The notes under the pieces: generated by a model | What the model was told of the DNA's origin: nothing | What the model saw: only the letters and a program-made list of their open reading frames with translations | Database searches by the model: none | Shown here: positions 9,972-18,126 of the stretch, piece after piece | How positions within the stretch are numbered: the stretch's first letter is position 1 | How the letters are laid out: each line of letters opens with the position of its first letter | Translations under genes and position numbers: made by a program | From: Cytophagaceae bacterium | GTDB lineage: Bacteria; Bacteroidota; Bacteroidia; Cytophagales; Cytophagaceae | Assembly (NCBI GenBank): GCA_021151805.1 | Contig: JAGKWN010000011.1 | Location: 1 to 61,645 of the forward strand | DNA length: 61,645 nt | Direction: 5' to 3'

Positions 9972-10547
9972 TTAATTAGTTGTATGAATTAATGATAACG
10001 TGCTCATTAATTTTTTCCTTGCCCGAAGCAAACGGATTCTGGAAGTTTCTTCCTTAATACCCAACAGATCGGAAATTTCTTTATGCGATAAACCTTCAAT
10101 ACCTGCTAAGTTAAATACTATTCTATACTCTTCAGGCAATAGCTGTATATGCATCAATATGGTTTGTTCGTTCAATTGCATGAACGAATTTGTTTCATCC
10201 TGAGTTTCATCAACCTCCATATCATCCAGGTCATTGACATCTGCAGAGTAATGGATGATGTTTTTTTGATTTTTTTTATATTTCGTCAATGCGGTATTGA
10301 CAACAATCCGTTTTAACCAGCCTTCAAATGAACCATTTTTCTTAAAAGAGGCTAAATTTTCAAAAATTTTAATAAAGCTTTCCTGCAAAATATCTTTTGC
10401 ATCTTCTTTATTCGACATATACCTGCATGCCAGGGCAAAAAGTTTGGGCGAAAACATCTTATACAGACATTTTTGAGCATGCACCTGCTTTTTGATGCAA
10501 AGTTCGATCAACTCATTTTCTGTATATATTTGATTTTCACCTCTCAT
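9972..10547 (-). CDS. ECF-family RNA polymerase sigma-70 factor
   Basis: This 191-residue protein (195 if the GTG at 10559 is used) has both sigma domains. Region 2 covers roughly residues 20-90 (YMSNKEDAKDILQESFIKIF, then the GSFEGWLKRIVVNTAL helix). Region 4 is near the C-terminus (LPEEYRIVFNLAGIEGLSHKEI...ARKKL), with the helix-turn-helix that reads the -35 element. Both domains are complete and the length fits group 4 (ECF) factors. The ATG at 10547 was preferred over GTG because a -7-like box (TATTTTTG on the minus strand, 10565-10572) would place transcription start at or inside the GTG. It heads a three-gene operon with a membrane anti-sigma-like protein and a barrel. Confidence 0.88.
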   Translation of the reverse strand: MRGENQIYTENELIELCIKKQVHAQKCLYKMFSPKLFALACRYMSNKEDAKDILQESFIKIFENLASFKKNGSFEGWLKRIVVNTALTKYKKNQKNIIHYSADVNDLDDMEVDETQDETNSFMQLNEQTILMHIQLLPEEYRIVFNLAGIEGLSHKEISDLLGIKEETSRIRLLRARKKLMSTLSLIHTTN

Positions 10548-10564
10548 TCTGAGCGTCACCTGAG

Positions 10565-10591
10565 CAAAAATATATCATTATAATTATACAA
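10565..10591 (-). promoter_or_regulatory. Candidate Bacteroidota-type promoter of the sigma-factor operon
   Basis: On the minus strand TTG is followed 16 bases later by TATTTTTG, matching the -7 consensus TAnnTTTG of Bacteroidota; the spacing is slightly short. The box is only 17 bases upstream of the ATG at 10547, implying a very short leader. Confidence 0.3.
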
Positions 10592-10708
10592 TAATAGCTC
10601 AATAAATGCTGTTTCTGAAGCAAAAGTTAATTTATGTTACTATTTTTTGTAACGAATCCATAAAACATGGTCTTATAATTGTAGGCAGATTCTTTAAATA
10701 ATTAATTA

Positions 10709-11740
10709 ATGTTAAAAAATCATTCTCTCCTAGTTATTCTTTTTGCCGGTAGTATTATTTTCAGTAGTTGCGCAACAAAGAAATGTTCAGATCCTGAACC
10801 TGCTCCTGCAAAAGACCCGATCATTTTTCCATCTTTACTACTCACTGAATTCAAAACCAGTGATTATGGTTTTGTAGCCGGAGTTAATGGTTTTATGGCC
10901 AAGACTACAGATGGTGGTGCAAACTGGACAGATGTAAGTCCTGGTACTACAGGAAGTTTTTACGCGCTAGGTTTTTTTGATCAAAACCTGGGATTTGCCA
11001 GCACAAATACTGGTGAAGTATTTAAAACTGTTGATGGCGGTGCTCACTGGACCAAGCTTACTACTCCAGATGACATCTATACTGATTTTGAATTCTTTGA
11101 TGCAAATACAATTTTAGCTTCAGGTGGTACGACATCAACCGGTGGAGTTATGATAAAAACAACAAATGGCGGTACAACCTGGACAGATGCATCCGTTACC
11201 GGCAGTTCAACCCATTATGATTTTGAATTTCTAAGTAAAACCGTTGGTTTTGTCTGCGGCACTAATGGCCAGATTTATAAAACTACCGACGGAGGTGATA
11301 CATGGACTCCAAAAACTGTAAACCTTACGGTAGCGCCAACCAGTTTACTTTTATTAGGACAGATAAAATTTGTTGATGCGAATACCGCCTATTGCACTGG
11401 CTTTTCAAGCTCCCAGGGTGAAAACTATATATTAAAAACGACTGATGGCGGCGAAACCTGGAACCAGCTTACTTCACCAACACAAACAACCAGCACCGCC
11501 GATGTATATAGTTCACTTTACCTTGATAAAAATAAACAGCCTTATATAGTTGGCGGTAATGCTGCAAACAATACTCCTACTTTGCTTACCTCTACTGATG
11601 GTGGCGCAACCTGGCAACAAGTAACAATACCTGCTACACATAGACTTACTGAATGTACTTATATTAACGGTATTGCTTACATCGTTGGCCTGGATGGCAC
11701 AATTGTAAAAGCTACAGATCAAACCACTACCGCTTTGTAA
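10709..11740 (+). CDS. BNR/Ycf48-like repeat lipoprotein
   Basis: A 343-residue exported lipoprotein. The lipobox ends at Cys21 (IIFSSC), so it is probably lipidated and sits in the periplasm or outer membrane. At least six repeats carry the Asp-box/BNR-type motif 'KTTDGGxxWT' (for example near residues 65, 110, 150, 190, 250 and 295), spaced about 40-50 residues apart, predicting a six- or seven-bladed beta-propeller like the Ycf48/HCF136 family. Members outside phototrophs are mostly uncharacterised; glycan binding and assembly-factor roles are both possible. It is transcribed divergently from the ECF sigma operon and has its own terminator. No T9SS sorting domain is present. Confidence 0.85.
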   Translation: MLKNHSLLVILFAGSIIFSSCATKKCSDPEPAPAKDPIIFPSLLLTEFKTSDYGFVAGVNGFMAKTTDGGANWTDVSPGTTGSFYALGFFDQNLGFASTNTGEVFKTVDGGAHWTKLTTPDDIYTDFEFFDANTILASGGTTSTGGVMIKTTNGGTTWTDASVTGSSTHYDFEFLSKTVGFVCGTNGQIYKTTDGGDTWTPKTVNLTVAPTSLLLLGQIKFVDANTAYCTGFSSSQGENYILKTTDGGETWNQLTSPTQTTSTADVYSSLYLDKNKQPYIVGGNAANNTPTLLTSTDGGATWQQVTIPATHRLTECTYINGIAYIVGLDGTIVKATDQTTTAL

Positions 11741-11766
11741 TTATATTTTTAACTATTTTTTTTCTT

Positions 11767-11808
11767 GATGCATGCGATCAGTAGCCTTTTCGCATGCATC
11801 TTTTTTTT
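11767..11808. terminator. Bidirectional terminator
   Basis: An 11-bp stem GATGCATGCGA / TCGCATGCATC (11767-11777 with 11790-11800) is flanked by T runs on both strands, between the convergent BNR lipoprotein and DUF983 genes. Confidence 0.85.
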
Positions 11809-11841
11809 CTTTCAAAATCAATGCTCTCTGCTCTGCTGAAT

Positions 11842-12231
11842 TTACGCCGCTTTACACTTCGCAGCTTCCTTATCATACCGCACAAACAGATATAAATAAC
11901 ATGCTCTTGAAAGCCTGAATATATAAGGTGATATTGCAAAGATCAAAACAACAAAGCTTATAAAGAATTCCAGGTAAGGAAGATCAAATAATACCGTCAG
12001 AAGAAACATCGGTACAAACAACATAGTATATAAGCCATAACTCAAATACATGGCACCATAATAGAAACCTGTTTCAGGCTCCATCGGCTGGCCGCAACAT
12101 TCGCATGCTTCAGGCATCAGGTGTGAAGTCTTCCATACATACATATTCGCGTGCGTAAACATTTTACCTTTATGGCAACGTGGACATTTCAGGGTTACCA
12201 GTGATAGCAGTGTACTGTTTAATGGTTTCAT
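11842..12231 (-). CDS. DUF983 family membrane protein
   Basis: This 129-residue protein opens with a zinc-ribbon-like pair: CPRC at residues 16-19 and CECC at 43-46. Two transmembrane helices follow (about 65-87 and 90-110). The 'LKCPRCHKGKMF' start and 'MEPETGFYYGAMYLSYG' segment are hallmarks of the DUF983 family, whose function is unknown. It lies 26 bases downstream of the AraC-type regulator on the same strand and is probably co-transcribed with it. The short C-terminal tail is Lys/Ala-rich. Metal binding is inferred from the Cys pairs only. Confidence 0.85.
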   Translation of the reverse strand: MKPLNSTLLSLVTLKCPRCHKGKMFTHANMYVWKTSHLMPEACECCGQPMEPETGFYYGAMYLSYGLYTMLFVPMFLLTVLFDLPYLEFFISFVVLIFAISPYIFRLSRACYLYLFVRYDKEAAKCKAA

Positions 12232-12257
12232 AACGATTTACTTTTTGTATGTGGAAT

Positions 12258-13127
12258 TTAATTGATTCTTTTCCTGAACTCTTCCGGAGTTACACCAACA
12301 TATTTTTTGAAGAACTTGGTGAAATACGAATTGTCGTTGAAATTTAATGCATAAGCAATTTCAGAAATGCTTGTTTCCGGATTGATCAGGAAACGCTTTG
12401 CCTCCAGGATAACCCGGTTACGGATCATCTCGCCAGCCGACATGCCTGTATGATCTTTACATAAAGCATTTAAATGATTGGGTGTTATATACAACAAGGC
12501 TGCATATTCCATCGGTAGTTTCAACGTGGTGAAATTTTTTTCGATCAGCTTCTGAAAGTTTTTAAGCAAGGCATAGTTATAATCCGGTGCTTGTACCGCA
12601 TGCTCCGAATGTGTATGCTGATCCAGTAAAATAAAAATTCTCAAGAGCAGCACACGAATCATATCCCAGCGCAAAGCCTTTTGACCTGCAGCCTGCAGAA
12701 GTAATTCTTCGAAGATACCGGTTACTGTTTGTGCTGTTTCGTCGGATAAATTCAGAACGCTTTCCTGTGTATTTCCACTAAAGAATGAAAATGTATCCAG
12801 ATAATCCGGCCTCAATAAAAATGAACGAAAGAACGCCGCCGAAAAATTTACTACATAACCTTCCATCTGTCCTTCAAATTCCCAGGTATGCACCTGGCCC
12901 GGAATCATAAAATAAATCTGGTTCTTTTGAATAACAAAAGAATTAAAATCTATGCTATGCGTTCCTTTTCCATTGGTAAAGAAAAGCAGGTGAAAAAAAC
13001 TATGCCGGTGCGGAAAGTGTAAGTTTTTATGTTCTTCCAGATAAGAAGAAAGTCTGTTCACTAAAATATCGTCTTCCTTAAAATCAGAAAGTGTACAGAT
13101 GTCTATGGATGGAATGGCCTTTAACAT
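12258..13127 (-). CDS. AraC-family transcriptional regulator
   Basis: A 289-residue protein with an N-terminal cupin-like sensing domain (residues ~35-150, with 'HFPHRHSFFHLLFFTNGKGTHSID' type strands) and a C-terminal double helix-turn-helix (residues ~195-288, LPMEYAALLYITPNHLNALC followed by SISEIAYALNFNDNSYFTKFFKKYVG). The second helix-turn-helix holds the canonical AraC signature. The effector is not deducible. A palindrome covering its -7 box suggests autoregulation. The downstream DUF983 gene is probably in the same transcript. Confidence 0.92.
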   Translation of the reverse strand: MLKAIPSIDICTLSDFKEDDILVNRLSSYLEEHKNLHFPHRHSFFHLLFFTNGKGTHSIDFNSFVIQKNQIYFMIPGQVHTWEFEGQMEGYVVNFSAAFFRSFLLRPDYLDTFSFFSGNTQESVLNLSDETAQTVTGIFEELLLQAAGQKALRWDMIRVLLLRIFILLDQHTHSEHAVQAPDYNYALLKNFQKLIEKNFTTLKLPMEYAALLYITPNHLNALCKDHTGMSAGEMIRNRVILEAKRFLINPETSISEIAYALNFNDNSYFTKFFKKYVGVTPEEFRKRIN

Positions 13128-13134
13128 AACACTA

Positions 13135-13156
13135 CAAAGATAGAATACCTATCTTT
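13135..13156 (-). promoter_or_regulatory. Candidate promoter/operator upstream of AraC gene
   Basis: The minus strand carries TATCTTTG (13135-13142), a match to TAnnTTTG, 8 bases before the ATG. It overlaps an 8-bp inverted repeat, AAAGATAG-aatac-CTATCTTT (13136-13156). No TTG lies at the usual -33 distance. The palindrome could be an operator. Confidence 0.4.
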
Positions 13157-13223
13157 TAGATGATGGTAATTTACATCCTTTCAATGGTACTTTTTACTTG
13201 TGGAGGAAAATTGGGTGGAAATA

Positions 13224-13498
13224 CAACCCTATAAAAACAAAAGTTGGCTGTAACATGCATTTTCAATGGACTAAATCCTGAAATATACGTTGTTTACAGC
13301 CAACAAAATCTTACCGAACTTCAAAATGAACTTATCGTTCTAAGTTCATTTAACTTAATTCAACGGGGAAAATCAACCCTTTAAGGACAAAAGTTGGCTG
13401 TAACATGCATTTTCAACGGACTAAATCCTGAAATATACGTTGTCTTACAGCCAACAAAATCTTCACTATCTTCAAACAAACTTAACGTCCTAAGTTTG
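13224..13498. repeat. 150-bp tandem repeat (two copies), each with two hairpins
   Basis: This fills most of the 354-base gap between the AraC and ACBP genes. Copy A runs from 13224 and copy B from 13374, with a period of 150-151. Each holds an 11-bp stem GTTGGCTGTAA / TTACAGCCAAC (13243-13253 with 13294-13304; 13393-13403 with 13445-13455) around a conserved ~40-base loop. Each then has a shorter palindrome: TGAACTTA...TAAGTTCA at 13327-13348 in copy A, CAAACTTA...TAAGTTTG at 13477-13498 in copy B. The shorter palindrome has compensated base changes between copies. Copy B's palindrome spans the ACBP stop codon. No ORF was seen here. Confidence 0.85.
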
Positions 13499-13736
13499 CA
13501 ACTAAATCTATGTATTGAGTCATGGCGCCTTCTTTTGTAATACCTTTCAGCGATTCCCATGCATTAAACTTTGCGATTCCCGCGATATCAAAAAAATTAG
13601 TAGGCTTTTCTATATTCACATCGCCTTCCGTTGCCTGCTTGTACAGACTATATAACTTCAACAGATTTTCATTTGATTGTGCTGGCAATGATTTAGATGC
13701 CAAAACCGATTCTTCAAATGCTTTAATTAAATCCAT
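13482..13736 (-). CDS. Acyl-CoA-binding protein (ACBP family)
   Basis: This 84-residue protein matches the whole four-helix ACBP fold. It has an N-terminal 'FEESVLASKSLP' helix, the signature 'LLKLYSLYKQATEGDVN' (residues ~26-42), and the 'KFNAWESLKGITKEGAMTQYI' segment (residues ~55-76), which includes the Lys and Tyr positions used for acyl-CoA binding in the family. Length is typical (84-90). ACBPs bind and buffer long-chain acyl-CoA esters in the cytosol. They are common in eukaryotes and patchy in bacteria. The gene stands alone. Its stop codon lies inside a hairpin belonging to the 150-bp repeat, which may also serve as its terminator. A TAACTTTG box at 13751-13758 (minus) could be the -7 element. 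Confidence 0.9.
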   Translation of the reverse strand: MDLIKAFEESVLASKSLPAQSNENLLKLYSLYKQATEGDVNIEKPTNFFDIAGIAKFNAWESLKGITKEGAMTQYIDLVANLGR

Positions 13737-13867
13737 GATTTATTATATTTCAAAGTTATGTAATGTATTATTAATATCCTATTATTTCTTTATAAAATAC
13801 TTAACGTGAGTTCCAATAAAATAGTTTCCTTATAAAAAGGTATCTTTACAGAATAATCCTAATTATT

Positions 13868-15055
13868 TTGAAAACGTCCATATTTGAACAATCAAGTGAT
13901 ATTTTAATTACTTGTGCCCCTGATCTGAGTGCCCTGACAGGCAGAGAAATAAATGATCTTTCCATCCCGATCAAACAGATTTTGCCTCACGGAATTGTTG
14001 TGGAGGGTACGGCACAGACTGCCATGTATTTATGCATGCATCTGAGAACAGCCAACAAAGTTCTTTTTTTATTGAAAGAAGCAAGAGCTGCTAATCCGGA
14101 TGATCTGTATAAGGTTGCTAAAAATATTAATTGGGATAATTTTTTTTCCAACACTTCTTATTTCAGCATTGATTCTTTTGTTGAGAATAATACCATACGT
14201 GATTCCCGTTTTGCCAATGTTCGTTGCAAAGATGCTATTGCCGATTACTTTGTTGAGAAGACCGGCAAACGCCCGGATTCAGGGCCATTGCGCAATAGCG
14301 TAGTAATCTTTATTTACTGGAGAGACAGCAATCTTTCTATTTATCTTGATCTTTCGGGAGAGCCTATCTCACGGCACGGTTACCGGATCAACCCCTGGAA
14401 AGCCCCAATGGCGGAACCTCTGGCTGCAGGGGTCGTGATTACGTCTGAATGGGATCCTGCTACTCCGTTTATAAATCCTATGTGCGGCAGTGGCACGCTG
14501 GCAATTGAAGCTGCCTTGATCGGCACAAATAAAATACCTGGGTTGATCCGTGATGAGTATGCTTTCCAGCACATAAAAGGCTATGAAGAAGAGACGTGGC
14601 ATACCATGAAAAAAATGGCATTAAAAAATATTAAGGATACGCTACCGCATAAAATCATTGCCTCCGATCATGATCAACGGGCATTGGATGCTGCGAAAAC
14701 AAATGCAGAAAAAGCTGGCGTTGATCACCTGATTGATTTTGTCTTGAGTGATTTTCAGGATACTCCTGTTGAGCCGGGCGCTGAAGGCGTTGTAATCCTG
14801 AACCCTGAGTATGGTGAGCGTTTAGGACATGAAGAAGCTCTTGAGCTGACATATAAGGAAATCGGAGATTTTTTCAAGAAGAGCTGCGGCGGTTACAAAG
14901 GTTTTGTATTCACCGGAAACCTGGAGCTCGCCAAACGCATTGGCCTGAAACCAAAACGTAAAATAAAATTCTTCAGTGCAAAAATAGAATGCCGTTTGAT
15001 GCAGTACGAATTATACGCAGGCACCAGACGTACTGTATTCAAAACAGAGGAATAG
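13868..15055 (+). CDS. THUMP-domain class I SAM-dependent RNA methyltransferase (RlmL-like)
   Basis: A 395-residue protein starting at TTG; no in-frame ATG or GTG exists between the upstream stop (13817) and this codon. Residues ~50-165 form a THUMP RNA-binding region. The linker 'SGEPISRHGYRINPWKAPMAEPLAAG' is typical of the RlmL/YpsC family. The Rossmann methyltransferase has the SAM motif NPMCGSGTLAIEAAL (~residue 203) and a catalytic motif NPEYGERL (~311), where NPPYG is usual in the family. The family makes N2-methylguanosine in 23S rRNA; E. coli RlmL modifies G2445. The exact target here is inferred. It is convergent with the MEKHLA gene across a hairpin. Confidence 0.88.
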   Translation: MKTSIFEQSSDILITCAPDLSALTGREINDLSIPIKQILPHGIVVEGTAQTAMYLCMHLRTANKVLFLLKEARAANPDDLYKVAKNINWDNFFSNTSYFSIDSFVENNTIRDSRFANVRCKDAIADYFVEKTGKRPDSGPLRNSVVIFIYWRDSNLSIYLDLSGEPISRHGYRINPWKAPMAEPLAAGVVITSEWDPATPFINPMCGSGTLAIEAALIGTNKIPGLIRDEYAFQHIKGYEEETWHTMKKMALKNIKDTLPHKIIASDHDQRALDAAKTNAEKAGVDHLIDFVLSDFQDTPVEPGAEGVVILNPEYGERLGHEEALELTYKEIGDFFKKSCGGYKGFVFTGNLELAKRIGLKPKRKIKFFSAKIECRLMQYELYAGTRRTVFKTEE

Positions 15056-15105
15056 GTAATACGTTTTAAGTATGTAAAATATACAACCTCCTTAAAACAT
15101 ATTAC
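15056..15105. terminator. Hairpin between convergent genes, probable terminator
   Basis: GTAATACGTTTTAAG (15056-15070) pairs with CTTAAAACATATTAC (15091-15105) with one mismatch. It is AT-rich without a long T run, so terminator function is moderate inference. Confidence 0.5.
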
Positions 15106-15119
15106 TTACTACTTAAAAC

Positions 15120-15596
15120 TTATACATCTGTCCAGTTTCTGAACACTGCTGCCTGACCTACGCGTTGTCCTGCAGCATCTGTCAGGTTACAGAGCAATGC
15201 ATTTTCAATGGCAAATCTATTTCCCTGTGAAGATATACGGATGCCTCTGTAATAATCCACGTATCCTTGTCTTGCGGCAGTATCCAGTAGTCGTTGGCGA
15301 TCTTCCATGCGTTCCGCTTCGGCTGAATATTTAGAAGGTAATTTTACGAAATCTTCCCAATCAATTTTCCATAACTGCTGAGCGGACATATTTGCGTAAT
15401 TAAATACCGGGTCCGCCTCTGTTCCGTGCGATACAACTACAAAGGGTGCATGGTATAACAGATACGACTTATATTCGTCTGAATAGTCTACATCAAATAA
15501 CGCCACTCCTTTTATTTTATAATACGTTTCAAGAATAATCTTACTTTGATTGATCACAGCTGGCAGTAACCAATGTGCCTGAATATTTTTTTGCAT
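15120..15596 (-). CDS. MEKHLA domain protein
   Basis: This 158-residue protein is almost entirely a MEKHLA domain, a PAS-like fold also found at the C-terminus of plant HD-ZIP III factors. Diagnostic segments are 'FVVVSHGTEADPVFNYANMS', 'LWKIDWEDFVKLPSKYSAE' and 'GYVDYYRGIRISSQGNRFAI', followed by 'GQAAVFRNW' at the end. In bacteria such stand-alone proteins are thought to bind small ligands or act as sensors, but this is not established. No signal peptide or effector domain was seen. It is monocistronic and convergent with the RNA methyltransferase. Confidence 0.85.
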   Translation of the reverse strand: MQKNIQAHWLLPAVINQSKIILETYYKIKGVALFDVDYSDEYKSYLLYHAPFVVVSHGTEADPVFNYANMSAQQLWKIDWEDFVKLPSKYSAEAERMEDRQRLLDTAARQGYVDYYRGIRISSQGNRFAIENALLCNLTDAAGQRVGQAAVFRNWTDV

Positions 15597-15651
15597 ATTA
15601 ATCTTTTATTACCTTTCAGTATTAGAATAAAAACACCAGAAGTCATTCTGT

Positions 15652-15666
15652 AACTTACCGTAAGTT
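15652..15666. promoter_or_regulatory. Palindrome abutting the lnt start codon
   Basis: AACTTAC-c-GTAAGTT is a perfect 7-bp inverted repeat ending at the base before the ATG. It occupies the ribosome-binding position, so it may be an operator or a hairpin limiting initiation. Function is inferred. Confidence 0.4.
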
Positions 15667-17271
15667 ATGTCTAAAATATCATACGAGCAATTTCTGAAAT
15701 TCCCTTTATACGTTTACTCACTATTGAGTGGTTTTTTACTTGTCCTTTCGTGGCCACCATCATCGCTTGGCCCGCTGGCATTCATTGCTTTTGTTCCGCT
15801 GCTATTATTATTTGATTCCATACAACAGGATTCAAAAAAAAGAAAAGGCACCCGCTTTTTCTTTCACACATACATTGCCTTATTAATATGGAACGTTGGT
15901 TCTACCTGGTGGGTATACAACTCAACTGCAGCGGGCGGCATATTTGCAATGACCGTAAATGCACTGCTGATGTGTATTCCCATGCTGTTCTTTTATACGG
16001 TACGAAAAATTGCATCTGAATATACAGCATTGGCAGCCTTCATACTTTTCTATTTGTTATTTGAATACTGGCATCTCAACTGGGATCTCTCCTGGCCATG
16101 GCTAACCCTGGGAAATATTTTTGCAAGCAACTCCTTTCTTGTTCAATGGTATGAGTATACCGGCATATTAGGCGGTTCGCTGTGGATTCTGTTATGCAAC
16201 ACATTAGTCTATGCTGCATTTAAATATCCTGCAAAAAAAATGCTGCGGTTGGTTTCAGCTCTTGCCATACTGGTTCCTGTACTGATATCTGCCATCATTT
16301 ATTTTACGTACGCGGAATCCGGTGCTGAGGTAGAAGTTGTTGTTGTACAACCAAACATTGACCCTTACAATGAAAAATTCAGAAGTTCTAAACATGCGAT
16401 CCCTTATGAAATTCAATTTGACCGCATGCTGAAATTGAGTGAAAAAGTACGCACACCACAAACACAATTTATTCTTTGGCCTGAAACAGCGCTGCCAACA
16501 GACATCAATGAAGATCAGTTGTTGCAGCATCCGTTTGTAGGACAATTGATGGCGTATGCAAATAAAAATCATGTCAGCATTTTAACGGGCATTGATTCAC
16601 ACCGCTTCATGGATGAACAGCACAAAAGTGAAACAGCCCGGAAGTCTGTCGTTGGAAACTTCTATTACGATATGTACAACTCGGCTCTTATTGTCAATCC
16701 GGATGCATCGCTGGAGATCTACCACAAATCACGCATGGTACCAGGAGTTGAAAGCCTGCCGTATCCTAAAATTTTCGGCTTCGTAACATCCAGTTTAGGC
16801 GGAATCGTACAGACGATTGGTAAAGATAGTATTGCCCGGGCATTATCAAATGCCAACGGAGTATCTGTTGCTCCGGTTATTTGTTATGAATCTGTCTTTG
16901 GGGAATACGTAAGTGACTTCACACAAAACGGTGCAGACTTTATCGGCATCATTACAAACGATGGCTGGTGGGGCAACACCGACGGCCACAGACAACATTT
17001 TGAATATGCACGTTTGCGTGCCATTGAACAGAGACGATCTGTAGCAAGATCTGCCAATACAGGCATATCCGGCTTCATTGACCAAAAAGGAAATGTGCTG
17101 CAGAAAAATTCATACTGGATTCAGGATGCACTTGTTCAAAAAATAAAAATGAATAAAGAAAAAACCTTTTATACCAAACACGGAGATTTTATTGGTTTCT
17201 TTGCACTCATCCTTTCTCCGCTAGTATTAGTTGTAACAGTATTCTCCTTTTATACAAGAAAAAATGTTTGA
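15667..17271 (+). CDS. lnt: Apolipoprotein N-acyltransferase
   Basis: A 534-residue inner-membrane enzyme that adds the third acyl chain to the N-terminal Cys of lipoproteins. There are six or so transmembrane helices in residues 1-220, a nitrilase-type periplasmic domain (~225-490) and a final helix (~505-530). The nitrilase triad is visible: Glu273 (WPETALP), Lys354 (YHKSRMVPG) and Cys406 (VICYESVFG). The length fits the family. The stop codon overlaps the start of the inositol-monophosphatase-family gene by 8 bases, so the two are probably co-transcribed. Several lipoproteins in this window would be its substrates. Confidence 0.95.
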   Translation: MSKISYEQFLKFPLYVYSLLSGFLLVLSWPPSSLGPLAFIAFVPLLLLFDSIQQDSKKRKGTRFFFHTYIALLIWNVGSTWWVYNSTAAGGIFAMTVNALLMCIPMLFFYTVRKIASEYTALAAFILFYLLFEYWHLNWDLSWPWLTLGNIFASNSFLVQWYEYTGILGGSLWILLCNTLVYAAFKYPAKKMLRLVSALAILVPVLISAIIYFTYAESGAEVEVVVVQPNIDPYNEKFRSSKHAIPYEIQFDRMLKLSEKVRTPQTQFILWPETALPTDINEDQLLQHPFVGQLMAYANKNHVSILTGIDSHRFMDEQHKSETARKSVVGNFYYDMYNSALIVNPDASLEIYHKSRMVPGVESLPYPKIFGFVTSSLGGIVQTIGKDSIARALSNANGVSVAPVICYESVFGEYVSDFTQNGADFIGIITNDGWWGNTDGHRQHFEYARLRAIEQRRSVARSANTGISGFIDQKGNVLQKNSYWIQDALVQKIKMNKEKTFYTKHGDFIGFFALILSPLVLVVTVFSFYTRKNV

Positions 17272-18070
17272 TCAGGAAAAGTTAAAACATCTTACCTTAC
17301 AGGTAACCAAACTTGCACGCGAAGCCGGCGATTTTCAATTACGAGAACTTCAGAATTTTGAGTTAAGCAGAATTGAAAAGAAAGGAAGAACGAATGATCT
17401 GGTTTCTTATGTAGATAAAGAAACGGAAAAATTACTAATCGAAGGCTTAAAAAAACTTGTCCCTGATGCGGGTTTTGAAACCGAAGAAGGCACTATTGAA
17501 CAGGCTCAATCAGGTTTGCGTTGGGTAATAGATCCATTGGATGGCACCACCAACTTCTTACACAAATTACCTTTATTCTCCATCAGCATTGCCCTTGTAA
17601 ACAACGATCAATTATTGATTGGCGTGGTGCACGAACCATCGCGTAACGAATGTTTCTATGCCTGGAAAGATGGAGGTGCATTCATGAATGGTGAAAAAAT
17701 AGAAACATCTAAAATCGCTGACATGAATGAAGCGCTTATTGCTACAGGTTTTCCTTATTCATTAAGAGGAAAAGCAGAACAATATTTTTCACTAATACGT
17801 CATTTTGTTGAAACAACACATGGCGTGCGCAGGTTAGGCAGCGCAGCGATTGACCTGTGTTATGTGGCATGCGGAAGATTTGAAGCTTATTTTGAATTCA
17901 ACCTGAAGCCTTGGGATGTGGCAGCGGGCATCCTAATTGTGCGTGAAGCCGGAGGTGTGGTAACCAACTATTCCGGTGGTGCAGACCATTGTCAGACTGC
18001 CGAAGAGGTATGTGCTGCAGCCGCAGGTATCCATCCTTCCATGATAAATGCTTTTAAAAAATTATGGTGA
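17264..18070 (+). CDS. Inositol-1-monophosphatase family protein (SuhB-like)
   Basis: A 268-residue cytosolic, Mg-dependent phosphatase. The metal-binding signature is present: Glu74-Glu75 in FETEEG, then D90-P-L-D93-G-T-T (WVIDPLDGTTNF), and the C-terminal PWDVAAGILIVREAGG with its Asp. This fits the IMPase/SuhB group, which hydrolyses inositol monophosphates; some members also act on other sugar phosphates, nucleotides or PAP. The ATG lies inside the 3' end of lnt (8-base overlap), suggesting translational coupling. A gene name is withheld because substrate cannot be assigned within the family. Confidence 0.9.
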   Translation: MFDQEKLKHLTLQVTKLAREAGDFQLRELQNFELSRIEKKGRTNDLVSYVDKETEKLLIEGLKKLVPDAGFETEEGTIEQAQSGLRWVIDPLDGTTNFLHKLPLFSISIALVNNDQLLIGVVHEPSRNECFYAWKDGGAFMNGEKIETSKIADMNEALIATGFPYSLRGKAEQYFSLIRHFVETTHGVRRLGSAAIDLCYVACGRFEAYFEFNLKPWDVAAGILIVREAGGVVTNYSGGADHCQTAEEVCAAAAGIHPSMINAFKKLW

Positions 18071-18101
18071 ACAAGGATCTTATAATTGATCCTTATTCAC
18101 C
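18066..18101. terminator. Hairpin between convergent genes
   Basis: GGTGA-aca-AGGATC pairs with GATCCT-tat-TCACC, two stacked stems around the IMPase-family stop codon. It separates this gene from the convergent giant-protein gene. T runs are weak. Confidence 0.5.
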
Positions 18102-18126
18102 ATAACAAATTTATTCCAGTTGCTTT

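Noticed and set aside
14369..14602. Minus-strand 64-77 residue ORFs opposite the THUMP methyltransferase
   Set aside because: They are shadows with no family match, no ribosome-binding context and low-complexity composition.
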